From JALZKA01 sp963786495 (GTDB taxonomy: Bacteria; Actinomycetota; Thermoleophilia; Solirubrobacterales; 70-9): a DNA stretch of 64,000 bases. Below the pieces are notes generated by a model, which had not been told where the DNA came from, did not search any database, and was given only the letters and a program-made list of their open reading frames with translations. Below, piece by piece: positions 24,630 to 34,646 of the stretch. Made by a program: the position numbers and the translations under genes. Positions within the stretch are counted from its first letter, which is position 1. The number at the start of each line of letters is the position of its first letter. Location of the stretch: the NCBI GenBank assembly GCA_963786495.1, contig CAWAZL010000011.1, positions 122,904-186,903 of the forward strand, written 5' to 3'.

Positions 24630-25556
24630 CGCCTTCGCCGCCTTCTTCCTCCGCCGCCGAAGCCGCATCTGGCAATCCGGGCAGAAGTACGTCGAGCGCC
24701 CGCCAACCACGATCCGCCTGATCGTGCCGCCGCAGCGCGGGCACTCCTCGCCCTCGCGCGTATGCACCAGGAACTCGTCCTGCATCGACCCCTTCTCGCC
24801 GCGCGAGTCGCGGTAGTCGTCAATCGAGGAGCCGCCATGCGCAAGCCCCGCCTCGAGCGCCTCGACGATCCCCTCGACCAGCGCCTCGCGATGCTCCGCC
24901 CGCATCGATCCCGCAGGCGAGAGCGGGTGCAGCTACGCGCGATGAAGCGCCTCGTCCGCGTAGATGTTCCCGATGCCGGCCACGCCCTTCTGGTCGAGCA
25001 GGAACGACTTGAGCGGCGCCGTCCGCCCCGCGGCCATCACCGCCAGCGTCTCGGCCGTGAGCTCGCCCGGTCAGCGGCTCGATGCCCAGCCGCGCCGACG
25101 AGATAGTCGTCGAGCTCGCGCGCCGTCGAGCACGACGCCATGGCCGAACCGCCGCGCATCCGTGAACCAAAGCTCCGAACCGTCGTCGAGCTCAAAGGCA
25201 GCGCGCAGGTGCCGCGCCTCGGGATTCGCCTCGTACGAGCGCGGCGCGCCAAAGCGCGCGTCCATCAGGTCGAGCGTCACCGTCCTCCGTCCTCGTCGGC
25301 CGTGCGAGCAGCAGGTTGCCCGTCATCCGCAGATGCATGACGAGGTGCCTGTGCGCCCTCGAGCCCCAGGATCAGGTACTTCCCCCGCCGCCCCACGGAC
25401 TCGATCGCCCGGCCCGTGACGGCCTCCTCGACAGCTCGCCGGCTGCTCGGGGCGCGTCCAGCGCTCGTCGAGCACGCGAGCCGCGACGATCTTCCGCCCC
25501 ACCACGGCCGGCTCGAGCTGGCGGCGAATCGTCTCGACCTCGGGCAGCTCGGGCAC
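24626..25556 (-). CDS. mutM: Formamidopyrimidine-DNA glycosylase MutM (several frameshifts)
   Basis: MutM removes oxidised purines (8-oxoguanine) and nicks the abasic site. The catalytic N-terminus MPELPEVETIRRQLEP is intact, with Pro1 and Glu2 after Met removal. The middle appears as RHLRAAFELDDGSELWFTDARRFGHG, and the zinc finger as ECPRCGGTIRRIVVGGRSTY and FCPDCQ. Frames change at least four times. The C-terminal end is uncertain; I place it at the ATGA overlap with the P1 peptidase gene. Breaks coincide with G/C runs. Confidence 0.88.
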
Positions 25557-25577
25557 GATCCGAGCTTAGAACGGAGC

Positions 25578-26552
25578 TCAGGTCGCGCGCGGGTGCGCCT
25601 TGAAATAGACCTCGCGGATCCGCTCGGTCGAAAGGTGCGTGTAGAGCTGCGTCGTCGCGACGTCGGCGTGGCCGAGCATCTCCTGCACCGAGCGCAGGTC
25701 GCAACCGCCCGGAGAGCAGGTGCGTCGCGAAGGTGTGGCGAAGCGTGTGCGGGCTCATCTTCCCGTCGAGGCCCGCCACCTTCGCGTGGCGCTGGATGAT
25801 CTTGTAGAGCCCCTGGCGCGTCAGCGCGCCACCGCGGAAGTTGACGAAGAGGTGGCGCTCCGGCTCGGAGCCCGACGAGCGTCGGCCGCGCCGCTCCGCA
25901 GATAGCGCGTGATCGCCGCCGAAGCGGCGCTTCCGAGCGGCACGACCCGCTCCTTCGAGCCCTTGCCGTGCGGGCGGACGAAGCCGCGCTTCAGATCGAC
26001 GTCCGTCAGCTCGAGCCCCACCGCCTCCGAGGCCCGCAACCCGCAGCCGTACATCAGCTCCAGGAGCGCCCGGTCACGCAGGTCGATCGGGTCGGCGCCC
26101 TTCGCCGAGTCGAGGAGCTTCGTCACCTCGCCATGGCTCAGCACGTTCGGAAGCTTGCGGCTCTTCTGCGGCGGATCGAGCGTCGCCGTGGGATCGGCGT
26201 CGATCAGCTCCTCGCGGCGAAGGTGGCGGTAGAACGAGCGCAGACACGCCGTCTTGCGGCTGATCGTCGCCGGCGAAGCACGGCGGCCGCGCCGGATCGT
26301 CGCCGTTCTCGGGGCGCCCAAGTCGCAAGCTCGGCAAGGAACTCGGAGACGTCGGCGCGCTCGACATCGGTCGCGCCCGTTCGCCGGTCGGCAAGAAAGA
26401 TGCCGAACTGCAAGAGGTCCGTGCGATAGGCGTCCAGCGTGTTCCGAGCCAGCCCCCGCTCGAACTCGAGGTAGGCGAGGAAATCGAGGACCAGCGCTTC
26501 GAAGCGCGCCTCGACCTTTCGCGTCCTGCGGCGGCTTGACGGCGACGGCCAT
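25578..26552 (-). CDS. Tyrosine recombinase XerC/XerD type (frameshifted)
   Basis: About 325 aa. Resolves chromosome dimers at dif if it is the housekeeping enzyme. N-terminal SAM-like domain: VLDFLAYLEFERGLARNTLD, YRTDLLQFGIFLADRRTG. Catalytic domain: GCGLRASEAVGLELTDVD (Arg), KGSKERVVPLG, HTLRHTFATHLLSG (His-x2-Arg), LGHADVATTQLYTHLS (His and the Tyr nucleophile), ending RATstop after AHP. Shifts near 26320, 25870 and 25715. Its place in a housekeeping operon fits XerD better than a mobile integrase. Confidence 0.87.
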
Positions 26553-26641
26553 GGCCGCTCGTTTCCCCGCGCCGCGCCACGCCCCTCCCACTGCACCCGG
26601 TTCGCTGCGTGGAACCAGGTAGCGTCACGCGCAGCGGCAAC

Positions 26642-26668
26642 AGGTGCCAGGCACGGTGCCTGGCACCT
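26642..26668. repeat. Inverted repeat built from GGTGCCAGGCACC units
   Basis: AGGTGCCAGGCAC and its exact complement with one base between. It carries the probable stop codon of the Nudix gene (26667-26669). The same 13-nt unit occurs twice in tandem at 46626-46654, so it is a dispersed repeat in this genome. Confidence 0.75.
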
Positions 26669-27184
26669 AGGCGCGCGCGCAGCATGTGGAGGGCGATCAG
26701 CGACTTCGAGTCGTGGCACGCCTCGATCGCCCCGTCGAGATCGTCGAGCGGCCACTTCACGATCTCGATCCGCTCCTCGGGGTCCGGCTCGAAGTCCTCG
26801 ACCTCGGTCAAGCCCGTCGCCTCGAAGATCGTCACCTCCTCTTCGGCGAAGCCCGGGCTGGTGAAGAACCGCTTCCACTCCTACCAGTCCTCCGCCTCCA
26901 GGCCCGACCTCCTCCTCCAACTCCCGCTTCGCGCAGTCGAGACGCGACTCGCCCTCGACGTCCAGCTTCCCCGCCGGCACCTCGAGCAGCTCCGGGTCGC
27001 TCACCGCCTCGCGCGGCTGGCGAACAAGCCACACCACGCCGTCGCCGTGCGCGACGATCCCCACCGCGCCGGGATGCGCGACGATCTCACGCTCCGCCTC
27101 TTCGCCGTCGGAGTAGCGGAACGTGTCGGTGCGGACGTCGATGATCTTGCCCTCGTAGACGGTCTCGCTCCCGATCCGCTCCAT
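26667..27184 (-). CDS. Nudix hydrolase, ADP-ribose pyrophosphatase-like (frameshifted)
   Basis: About 172 aa. The start MERIGSETVYEGKIIDVRTD and PGAVGIVAHGDGVVWLVRQP match ADP-ribose pyrophosphatases. The Nudix box is spread over a frame change but recognisable: EVPAGKLDVEGESRLDCAKRE followed by LEEEVG. The C-terminal half appears as FEATGLTEVEDFEPDPEER and WPLDDLDGAIEACHDSKSLI. Shifts near 26890 and 26680. The stop lies inside the palindromic repeat. Confidence 0.87.
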
Positions 27185-27194
27185 GGCCTTCCCC

Positions 27195-28313
27195 CTAACC
27201 GGTTGCGCTCGCCGCAACCCCGGCCGCCAGCGCGTCGCAGATCGCGACGTTCTCGACCAGCCGCGCCGCGGCGACGCTCTCGGCGTGCGTGTGATTCGCC
27301 TCGGTGCCGTTCGCGAGAAGGAGCGCCTCGTAGCCCTGGAGGATCAGCGCGTTCGCATCCGAGCCCGCCGCCGGTCGCGACCTCGCGCGGCTCATGCCCG
27401 CACTCCGCGAGCGCCTCGCGCGCAACCTTGAGCGACTCGGCGCCCGGCGGGATCTTGTACCGCCGGAAGACCTCCCACACGTCGATATCGACATCGCAGC
27501 CGCTCTCCGTCGCCGCCCACGTGCATGCGTCCACGATCGTTCGAGGTCGCGGCCGCCACCTTTTCCTCGTAGAGGCTGCGCGCTTCGCAGACGAGCTTGC
27601 AATAGCCCGCGACGACGTTCGAGGCCGTCCCGCCCTCGATCACGCCAACGTTCGCGGTCGTCTCCTCGTCCAGCCGCCCCAGCTCCATCCGCCCCACAGC
27701 GGCAGCTGCGGCCTCGATCGCCGAGCGCCCAACCTCGGGCCGGATCCCCGAATGCGCCTCGATCCCCTCGAACTCGGCGACCACCTTGTTGTAGGTCGGC
27801 GCTGCCGTGATGATCTCGCCGATCGGCGTCGCGTGATCGAACACATAGCCGAACGGCGCGCGGAGAGCCGAGACGTCGATCTCCCGAGCACCGCGAAGCC
27901 CCTCCTCCTCGGCAACGGTGAAGACGAGCTCGAGACCGCACGCCGGCTGCTCGTTACGCGCGTTCGCCGCCAGCTCCATCAGCACCGCGACCGCTGCCTT
28001 GTTGTCGGCGCCAAGGATCGTCTCGCCCGCGCTGCGAAAGACACCGTCGGCCAGGACGACCTTGATCGGGTCGGAGTGCGGGACCGTGTCCATGTGGGCG
28101 AAGAAGGACACCCACGACTCCGAGCGGCCCGGGAATGCGGCAGATCAGATTCCCGCACTCCGAATCTGCCCGTTGCGCGGAATCGTCCTCCTCCACTTCG
28201 AAGCCGAACCCTTCGAGCTGCGCCCTGATCCAATCTGAAACTTCGCGCTCACGCCCCGTCTCCGAGCGGGTCTCGCAAAGGCGCGTGAACGTGTCGAAAA
28301 GTCGCTCGCTCAC
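27195..28313 (-). CDS. M20 peptidase, peptidase T-like (frameshifted)
   Basis: About 372 aa. Binuclear zinc dipeptidase/tripeptidase fold. Seen: SERLFDTFTRLCETRSETG, VSFFAHMDTVPHSD (first zinc His with HMDT), GETILGADNKAAVAVLMEL (GADNK), FTVAEEEGLRGA (catalytic Glu pair), GIEAHSGIRPEVG, and LANGTEANHTHAESV at the end. Breaks lie near 28120, 27540 and 27370. The GTG start at 28313 overlaps the SnoaL-like stop. The exact peptide substrate is unknown. Confidence 0.86.
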
Positions 28314-28699
28314 GGCATCTCCCGCGCGAACTCCGCCGCCGCCTTGCGGCCGATGAAGTTGCGGATCGTCGCTATGCGGCCCTCCACCAGGTCGATGACC
28401 CAACTCGCTGGCTGCGCGATCGCCACGTCGCTCTGGCGACCTGTCATCCGAATTTCACCCCGAGCCACAACTCGGTCGTCAGTCAGGGGCTCAACGTCGT
28501 CGACGACGAGATTCCAGTCCTTGAACTGATCGTCGATCTCCGCCGCCCAGGCGCGGAGGCCGTCGATGCCCTCGTAGACGTCGCCGGTCAGGGCCGAATG
28601 AATTGTCAGCGCCTCTTCGAAGACGGCGTCGTCGAAATCGCGCTCGCCCTCATTCCAGCGCGAGAAGACCTCACGCACCAAATCCTCAGCCTCGCTCAC
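28310..28699 (-). CDS. SnoaL-like (NTF2 fold) polyketide-cyclase-family protein
   Basis: 129 aa, intact. Typical SnoaL-like small alpha+beta barrel: VREVFSRWNEGERDFDDAVF, GDVYEGIDGLRAWAAEI, DWNLVVDDVEPLTDDRVVAR and WVIDLVEGRIATIRNF. The family has binding and isomerase members; nothing points to a substrate. The GTG start overlaps the pyrG stop and its stop overlaps the M20 start, so it belongs to the same operon. Confidence 0.82.
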   Translation of the reverse strand: MSEAEDLVREVFSRWNEGERDFDDAVFEEALTIHSALTGDVYEGIDGLRAWAAEIDDQFKDWNLVVDDVEPLTDDRVVARGEIRMTGRQSDVAIAQPASWVIDLVEGRIATIRNFIGRKAAAEFAREMP

Positions 28700-30412
28700 A
28701 AGAAGCAGGCTAGTTCAGGCTTCGCGGCGGACGCGTACGTCTTGTGCGTCCGATGCCTCTTCGACCGCCGTCTCCTCGGCGGCCGGCCCTTCGCCGCCGG
28801 CTCGGCGGCACGACCCGCCGCGGCGCCGATGAAGTCGCGGAAGAGGGGCTCGGGACGCGTCGGGCGCGAGTTGAACTCGGGGTGGAACTGCGAAGCGACG
28901 AAGAACGGGTGATCGGGCAGCTCGACGATCTCGACCAGGCGATCGTCGGGCGACGTGCCTGAGAGCGACCAGGCCCTCGTCCTCGAGCCGGCGCCGGAGT
29001 TGGTTGTTCACCTCATAGCGGTGGCGGTGGCGCTTGTAGATGACGGCCTCGCCACCGAAGATCTCGCGCGCCTTCGTGCCCTCGTGAAGCTTCACGGGGT
29101 CGGCGCCGAGGCGCATCGTGCCGCCCATGTCAGAGACCTCCTTCTGCTCGGGCAGAAGGTCGACGACGGGGAACGGCGTCTCGGGGTCGAACTCGGTCGA
29201 GTTCGCACCGGGCATGTCGCAAACGTTCCGTGCGAATTCGGCGACCGCGACCTGCATGCCGAGACAGATGCCGAGGAGAGGAATGTCGTTCTCACGGGCG
29301 ATCTGCGTGGCGCGGATCTTCCCTTCCACCCCGCGCTCGCCGAAGCCGCCGGGAATCAGGATCCCGTCGGCCCACTCGGCGACGTCCTCCGCATCGAACT
29401 CCTCCGAGCTCACGAACCGGACCTTGACGTTCACCCCATGCTCGATCCCGCCGTGGTCGAGCGCCTCGACGACCGACTTGTACGCGTCCTCGAGCGAGGT
29501 GTACTTGCCGACGAGGGCGATCGTGACATTGCCGTCGCGTTCGTCCGCGCGCCGCACCAGTTGCTCCCATTCGCCGAGCTCAGGCGCCGGCGCTTCCATC
29601 CCGAAGTGGTCGAGCACCAGGTCGTCGGCGCCCTCGGCGCGGAGGACCAGCGGCACCTTGTAGATGTTGTCGACGTCGCGCGCCGAGATGACGGCGTCCT
29701 CGTGGACCGAGCCAAACAGCGCGATCTTCTTGCGAATGTCGCGGTCGAGCCCCTTCTCGGAGCGGCAGAAGATCGCGTGGGGCTGGATGCCGATGCGGCG
29801 CAGCTCGTTCACCGAGTGCTGCGTCGGCTTCGTCTTCAGCTCGCCCGCGTGACCGATCCAGGGAACAAGCGTCAGGTGAATGAACATGCAGCGCTTCGGC
29901 CCGAGCTCGGAATAGAGCTGGCGGATCGCCTCGAGGAACGGCAGCGACTCGATGTCGCCAACCGTGCCGCCGATCTCGGTCAGGACGAAGTCGACCGATT
30001 GCGACTCGGCGACGATCAGGATGCGCTGCTTGATCTCGTCGGTGACATGCGGGATCACCTGGACGGTTGCGCCGAGATAATCGCCGCGGCGCTCGCGGCG
30101 GATCACCGAGTTATAGACCGCGCCAGCCGTCACGTTCGAAGCACGCGACGTGTTCTCGTCCGTGAAACGTTCGTAGTGGCCGAGGTCGAGGTCCGTCTCG
30201 GCGCCGTCCTCGGTGACGAACACCTCGCCGTGCTGGAACGGGCTCATCGTCCCCGGATCAACGTTGATGTAGGGATCGAACTTCTGGAGGGCGACCCGGT
30301 AGCCGCGAGAGACGAGAAGGCGGCCGATGGATGCCGCTGCGATGCCCTTCCCGAGAGAGGAGACGACGCCGCCGGTTACGAAGATGAATTTGGTTCCGCC
30401 GGGGCCACTCAC
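28696..30412 (-). CDS. pyrG: CTP synthase PyrG (one frameshift near the C-terminus)
   Basis: About 571 aa. Amidates UTP to CTP with glutamine. Synthetase domain: KFIFVTGGVVSSLGKG, FDPYINVDPGTMSPFQHGEV, GGTVGDIESLPFLEAIRQ. Glutaminase domain: GKYTSLEDAYKSVVEAL, LIPGGFGERGVEGK, catalytic Cys in LLGICLGMQ. Near 28955 one extra base shifts the frame; corrected, it continues LVEIVELPDHPFFVASQFHP (catalytic His), with a basic tail that ends in TGA overlapping the next GTG start. The GTG at 30412 gives MSGPGGTKFIF. Confidence 0.95.
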
Positions 30413-30506
30413 TCTGGACGACGAGTCTAGACGTCCCGGTGGCGGAAACCGAGTCGCGGAAATGCGGAGGATGCGGGGAAAGTCCGGTGGCCTTCCCGAA
30501 GTTCGT

Positions 30507-32192
30507 TCACGCCGCCAACAGCTCGCGCGCGTGGCTCGTCGCTGCTGCGTCCCCGGCCTCGGAGCCGAGCATGCGGACGATCTCGCCGACCAGGTCGTCG
30601 CCGTCGACCGCCTCGACGGTCGCCGAAGTGACTCCGCCGTCGACGGTCTTCTCGATGCGGAAGTGCGTCGTAGCAAGCGAAGCCACCTGTGGCAGGTGCG
30701 TGATGCAGAGGACCTGCGCGTCGTTCGCAAGCTCCCGCAGTCGCTCGCCGACCGCCCGCGCGGTCGCGCCGCCTACCCCCGCGTCGATCTCGTCGAAGAC
30801 ACGCGTCGCTCCCCCGCCGCCGCCCGAAAGACCCGAGAGCGCGAGCATCACACGCGAAAGTTCGCCGCCCGACGCCGCGTCGCGCAAGGGCGACACAGGC
30901 ATGCCGGGATTGGTCGCGATCCTCAGTTCAACCGACTCCGCGCCGCTCGCTCCAAAGCCGTCCGCCTCGGTGGCCGGGCCAAACGAGACCTCGAGGCTGG
31001 CGCCGTCCATCGAGAGCCCCGCGAGCGCCTCCGCAACCGCGTTCTCGAGCTGCGGAGCTGCCTTCTTTCGCGACTTCGTCAGCTTCGCGGCGAGCCCTGC
31101 GCGCTCCGAGCGCGACGCATCGACGCGGTGCGCAAGCTCGCCGGCAAGCTCCTCGGCGCCCTGGAGCCGCTCGATCTCGGCGCGGCAGCGCTCGGCGTGG
31201 GCGATGACCGCTTCGATCGAGCCACCGTGCTTTCGCTCGAGGCGCTCGATGAGCGCAAGGCGCTCCTCGACAGCCTCCAGCCGGCCGGGCTCGGCCTCGA
31301 TGGCATCCTCGTAGGAGCGGAGCCCGGATGCGATGTCCGCGAGCTCGAGGGACGCTGCCGCGACGCGCTCGCCGAGCTCGTCAAGAGCTGGGTCAACGCC
31401 AGCGGCGTTCCCGAGCCCGCCCTCCGCGGCAGAAAGCGCACCCGCGGCCCCGGCGCCGTCCTCGTCGGCACCGGCGATCGCCGCAAGCGCGGTCGAAGCC
31501 GCTTCGCGAAGGCCTTCGGCGTGGCGCAGCCGCTCGCGCTCCGCGCCCAGCTCCGCCCGCTCATCCGGATCGGGGGCCGCGGTGTCGATCTCGTCGAGCT
31601 CGAAGCGCATCAGGTCGAGGTCCCGCTCGCGGGTGCCCTCGCGGTCGGCCAGGTCGGCGAGCTCGCGCTCGGCGTCGCGGACCGCGCGGTGCGCCGCGCG
31701 ATAGGCCTCCCGCAGCTCGAGGTGGTCCGCACCTGCAAACCCGTCGAGGATGTCGAGCTGCACGGAGCCGAGGGTCAGGCGCCGGTGCTCGTGCTGGCCG
31801 AAGAAGGCAAGCAGCCGTGTGCCAAGCAGCTTCAGGTCGGCGGCGCTGGCAGAGCGGCCCTGCACGTAAGCGCTGGTTCGCCCGGACGCGCCAACGCGGC
31901 GAGCGATCACGAGCTCCTCGGCGTCCTCTGGCAGGCGCTCGGCCAGGTCGGAAAGCTCAGGGTCGTCCCAGAGGCCCGCCGGCAGCTCGAAGACCCCTTC
32001 GACGTATGCCTCGTTAGCGCCCGGGCGCACCACCTGTGTGCGCGCCTTGCCGCCCATGAGGAGGTCGAGCGAGTGCGCGAGCACGGTCTTCCCGGCACCG
32101 GTCTCGCCCGTGATCGCGTTCAGCCCCGGCCCCAGGCGGAGCTCGGCGCGTTCGATCACGAGGAGATTCTCGATTCTGAGCTCGAGGAGCAT
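30507..32192 (-). CDS. recN: DNA repair protein RecN
   Basis: 561 aa, intact, SMC-like. Walker A GETGAGKT at residues 29-36, N-terminal MLLELRIENLLVIERAEL, coiled-coil arms in the middle, signature SGGELSRVMLALSGL, Walker B VFDEIDAGVGG and D-loop region ITHLPQVASLA. It acts at double-strand breaks with RecA. The ATG at 32192 is chosen because it begins the conserved core. A 94-bp gap separates it from pyrG downstream, and it is divergent from the FAD-Rieske gene, 64 nt away. A LexA site would be expected but I could not identify one with confidence. Confidence 0.95.
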   Translation of the reverse strand: MLLELRIENLLVIERAELRLGPGLNAITGETGAGKTVLAHSLDLLMGGKARTQVVRPGANEAYVEGVFELPAGLWDDPELSDLAERLPEDAEELVIARRVGASGRTSAYVQGRSASAADLKLLGTRLLAFFGQHEHRRLTLGSVQLDILDGFAGADHLELREAYRAAHRAVRDAERELADLADREGTRERDLDLMRFELDEIDTAAPDPDERAELGAERERLRHAEGLREAASTALAAIAGADEDGAGAAGALSAAEGGLGNAAGVDPALDELGERVAAASLELADIASGLRSYEDAIEAEPGRLEAVEERLALIERLERKHGGSIEAVIAHAERCRAEIERLQGAEELAGELAHRVDASRSERAGLAAKLTKSRKKAAPQLENAVAEALAGLSMDGASLEVSFGPATEADGFGASGAESVELRIATNPGMPVSPLRDAASGGELSRVMLALSGLSGGGGGATRVFDEIDAGVGGATARAVGERLRELANDAQVLCITHLPQVASLATTHFRIEKTVDGGVTSATVEAVDGDDLVGEIVRMLGSEAGDAAATSHARELLAA

Positions 32193-32256
32193 CCCTACAG
32201 AGATAGCGGCCGACGCCGACGGATTCGCCCCCACGCACGCGGGTAGGTTGGCGTAC

Positions 32257-33759
32257 ATGCCATCGCTTCCTGGCTCACCTTCGTCTCTTTGGCTCTCGGA
32301 CGACGCCCCGGCCGCCAGGCCCGCGTTCGAGGAGAGCGGTCAAGTCGAGGTCGCGGTGGCCGGAGGCGGGATCGTCGGCGCCGCGACGGCGCTCGCCCTG
32401 GCCGAGGCCGGAGCGCGGGTGGCACTCCTGGAGGCGCGGACGATCGCTGGCGCCGTCACCGGCCACTCGACCGCCAAGGTGTCGGCCCTTCACGAAACGC
32501 AATACACGCAGATCACCCGGGGCGTTGGACGCGAGGCCGCCGCCGCTTATGCCGAGCTCAACCTCGAAGGGGTCGCCAAGACCAGGAAGCTCCAAACGGA
32601 GCACGGGATCGAGTGCTCCCTGGAGACGGCGCCCAACTACCTCGTCGCGCTTGAGGAGAGCGCCGTGGAGAAGGTCGAGTCCGAGGCCGAAGCAGCCCGG
32701 GGCGCGGGCCTGGAGGCGGTGCTGACCGACGAGACCGAGCTTCCCTTCGAGGTTCCGATCGCCCTTCGGCTGGACGCGCAGATCGGCTTCGACTCGGCGG
32801 CGTTCACCCGCGGGCTCGCCGATGCCGCCGAGCGAGCGGGTGCGTCCGTCTACGAGAACAGCCGCGTGTCGTCGGTCAAGCACGGCTCACCGTGCGTGCT
32901 GAGATTCGAATCCGGTGCAGAGCTCAGGGCCGACCGGGTTGTCCTCGCAACGCACATGCCCCTGCTCGACCGCGGGCTCTTCTTCGCCCGGCTACGCCCG
33001 CAGGCGTCCTACGCCGTGAGCGCGCCCGCCGCCAATGCTCCCGCCGGCATGCACCTCGGAATCGGCGGCTCCACGCGCTCGATCCGCTCCGCGCCTATGC
33101 CCGACGGCTCGCGCTCCGTCATCGTCGGAGGCGAGGGCCACAAGGTCGGCCAAAAAGACGGAGCCGAGTCTTACCGGAAACTCGCGGATTGGCTCGGCGA
33201 GAACTTCGACGCGGGACAGGTCGAACATCGCTGGTCCGCCCATGACCTGATGAGCCCTGACGACCTGCCGTTCATCGGCCCGCTGGCTCCGCGCTCCTCA
33301 CGGATCCTTACCGCGACCGGCTTTTCGAAGTGGGGCCTCGCGGCGGGAGTTGCCGCGGCGCAGATGCTCGGCCATGAGCTCTCTGGCAATCCCGACGCGA
33401 AGCGCGAGGTATTCGATCCGAACCGGCTCAACCTGAAGGCCTCTGCGCCCGAGTTGATCAAGGAGAACGCCGACGTCGGCATGCGCTTCTTCGGTGGGCG
33501 CCTTCGCAGGCAGCGATCCGCGGAGCTCGAGCCGGGCGAAGGGCGCATCGTCGCCGACGGGCTTCGCCAGGTGGCCGAGTGCCGCGACTCAGACGGCGAG
33601 CACCACCGCGTCTCGGCGCGGTGCACGCACCTCGGCTGCATCGTCCGCTGGAACTCAGGCGACAGCACGTGGGACTGCCCCTGCCACGGCTCTCGTTTCG
33701 GCCCCGGCGGCGAGGTCCTGAACGGCCCGGCCTCAGCGCCGCTCGCGCCTGAGGACTGA
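32257..33759 (+). CDS. FAD-dependent oxidoreductase with C-terminal Rieske domain
   Basis: 500 aa. N-terminal DAO-type FAD fold with VAVAGGGIVGAATALALAE (residues 32-50) and ARTIAGAVTGHSTAKVSALH; DDLPFIGPLAP with TATGFSKWGL binds FAD at the C-terminal side of the domain. The last 60 residues form a Rieske [2Fe-2S] site: Cys456-x-His458 in CTHLGC and Cys474-x2-His477 in CPCHGSRFGPGG. Such fusions are predicted redox enzymes of unknown substrate in actinobacteria and bacilli. Divergent from recN. Confidence 0.9.
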   Translation: MPSLPGSPSSLWLSDDAPAARPAFEESGQVEVAVAGGGIVGAATALALAEAGARVALLEARTIAGAVTGHSTAKVSALHETQYTQITRGVGREAAAAYAELNLEGVAKTRKLQTEHGIECSLETAPNYLVALEESAVEKVESEAEAARGAGLEAVLTDETELPFEVPIALRLDAQIGFDSAAFTRGLADAAERAGASVYENSRVSSVKHGSPCVLRFESGAELRADRVVLATHMPLLDRGLFFARLRPQASYAVSAPAANAPAGMHLGIGGSTRSIRSAPMPDGSRSVIVGGEGHKVGQKDGAESYRKLADWLGENFDAGQVEHRWSAHDLMSPDDLPFIGPLAPRSSRILTATGFSKWGLAAGVAAAQMLGHELSGNPDAKREVFDPNRLNLKASAPELIKENADVGMRFFGGRLRRQRSAELEPGEGRIVADGLRQVAECRDSDGEHHRVSARCTHLGCIVRWNSGDSTWDCPCHGSRFGPGGEVLNGPASAPLAPED

Positions 33760-33779
33760 AGCTTCCTAATCCTGCGCCG

Positions 33780-34646
33780 CTAGCGCGCCAAACGGCCGAA
33801 CTTCTCGCCGATCCGGCGATAGAAGTTGCCGCCCGGTAGCTGAGCGAGCCGGCCGACGTCGTCGCGGAACCGAATCTCGACCGTATCGCCCGAGGGCAGG
33901 TCGCAGATGTGCTCGCCGTCGATCACGAGGTCTACCGCCTCGCGACCTGCTGCGTTCAGGACGGTGAGGACGTCATCGGGAGCCGCCACCAGCGGCCGCG
34001 CCGTCAGCGTGTGGGGCGCGATGAACGAGACGACGAAGCCCTCCACGCCCCAGGCCAGGATCGGCCCGTTGTTGGCGAGGTTGTATCCGGTCGATCCGGC
34101 GGGGGTCGCGGCGACCAGGCCGTCGCAGCGGACATGGCCGACGTCCTGCTCGCCCAAACTGAACGTGAGCTCTGCGACGCGCCCGTGCGGGCGGCGATGG
34201 AACGAGACGTCATTGAGCGCGAGGCGTCCGTCCCCGGCATCGAGCGCCGGCAGGGACATCACCTCGAAGTCGCCGGCGTAGAACTTGGCCAAACCGTCTC
34301 GAACGTCATCGGGATCCACGGCGGCGAGGAACCCCACCGTGCCGTAGTTGATGCCGAACACGGGCACGTCGGTGTCGGCGAAGAAACGAAGCGCTTTCAA
34401 GATCGTGCCGTCGCCGCCAAGGACGAGGCAGGCGTCCGGGTGCCCTTCAAGATCCTCCAAGGCGCCAACGCCCTCGGCGGCCGAGCCGTGCTTGGAGCGC
34501 TCGGCTTCTGCTGCGACGAGCTCGCACCCAGCCTCGCGCGCCGACTCCACCGCAAGGCGGACGGCGTCGCCCGTTTGCTCGGGTTGCGTATGCGATAAAA
34601 GCCCGACCGTCTTGATCTCGGCTGGCCCCGGGGCGCGGCCGTTCAT
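33780..34646 (-). CDS. nadK: NAD kinase
   Basis: 288 aa. Phosphorylates NAD to NADP. Motifs: LVLGGDGTILKALRFFA (GGDGT at 77-81), FGINYGTVGFLAAVDPDD, LALNDVSFHRRP (NE/ND motif), GLVAATPAGSTGYNLANNGP and HTLTARPLV. The ATG at 34646 overlaps the tlyA stop. The longer reading in the same frame is an arginine-rich artefact. Confidence 0.96.
   Translation of the reverse strand: MNGRAPGPAEIKTVGLLSHTQPEQTGDAVRLAVESAREAGCELVAAEAERSKHGSAAEGVGALEDLEGHPDACLVLGGDGTILKALRFFADTDVPVFGINYGTVGFLAAVDPDDVRDGLAKFYAGDFEVMSLPALDAGDGRLALNDVSFHRRPHGRVAELTFSLGEQDVGHVRCDGLVAATPAGSTGYNLANNGPILAWGVEGFVVSFIAPHTLTARPLVAAPDDVLTVLNAAGREAVDLVIDGEHICDLPSGDTVEIRFRDDVGRLAQLPGGNFYRRIGEKFGRLAR

Noticed and set aside
25578..26552. 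Tyrosine recombinase as a mobile-element integrase
   Set aside because: It sits between Nudix and mutM in a housekeeping row, with no att repeats or cargo; XerC/D is simpler.
26642..26668. Considered as an intrinsic terminator for the Nudix gene
   Set aside because: No U tract follows and the same unit recurs elsewhere as a repeat; a role in termination is possible but not shown.
19322..28313. Run of broken genes as a region of genome decay
   Set aside because: Essential genes with all domains intact and 1-nt shifts, often at G/C runs, fit sequence error better than decay.
28955..30430. Long plus-strand open frame (491 codons) opposite pyrG
   Set aside because: Antisense to an unmistakable CTP synthase; Ala/Arg/Glu-rich with no motif. 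GC-rich third positions leave the complementary frame open.
30327..32246. Plus-strand open frame (639 codons) opposite recN
   Set aside because: Antisense of the conserved RecN coding frame, no recognisable domain.
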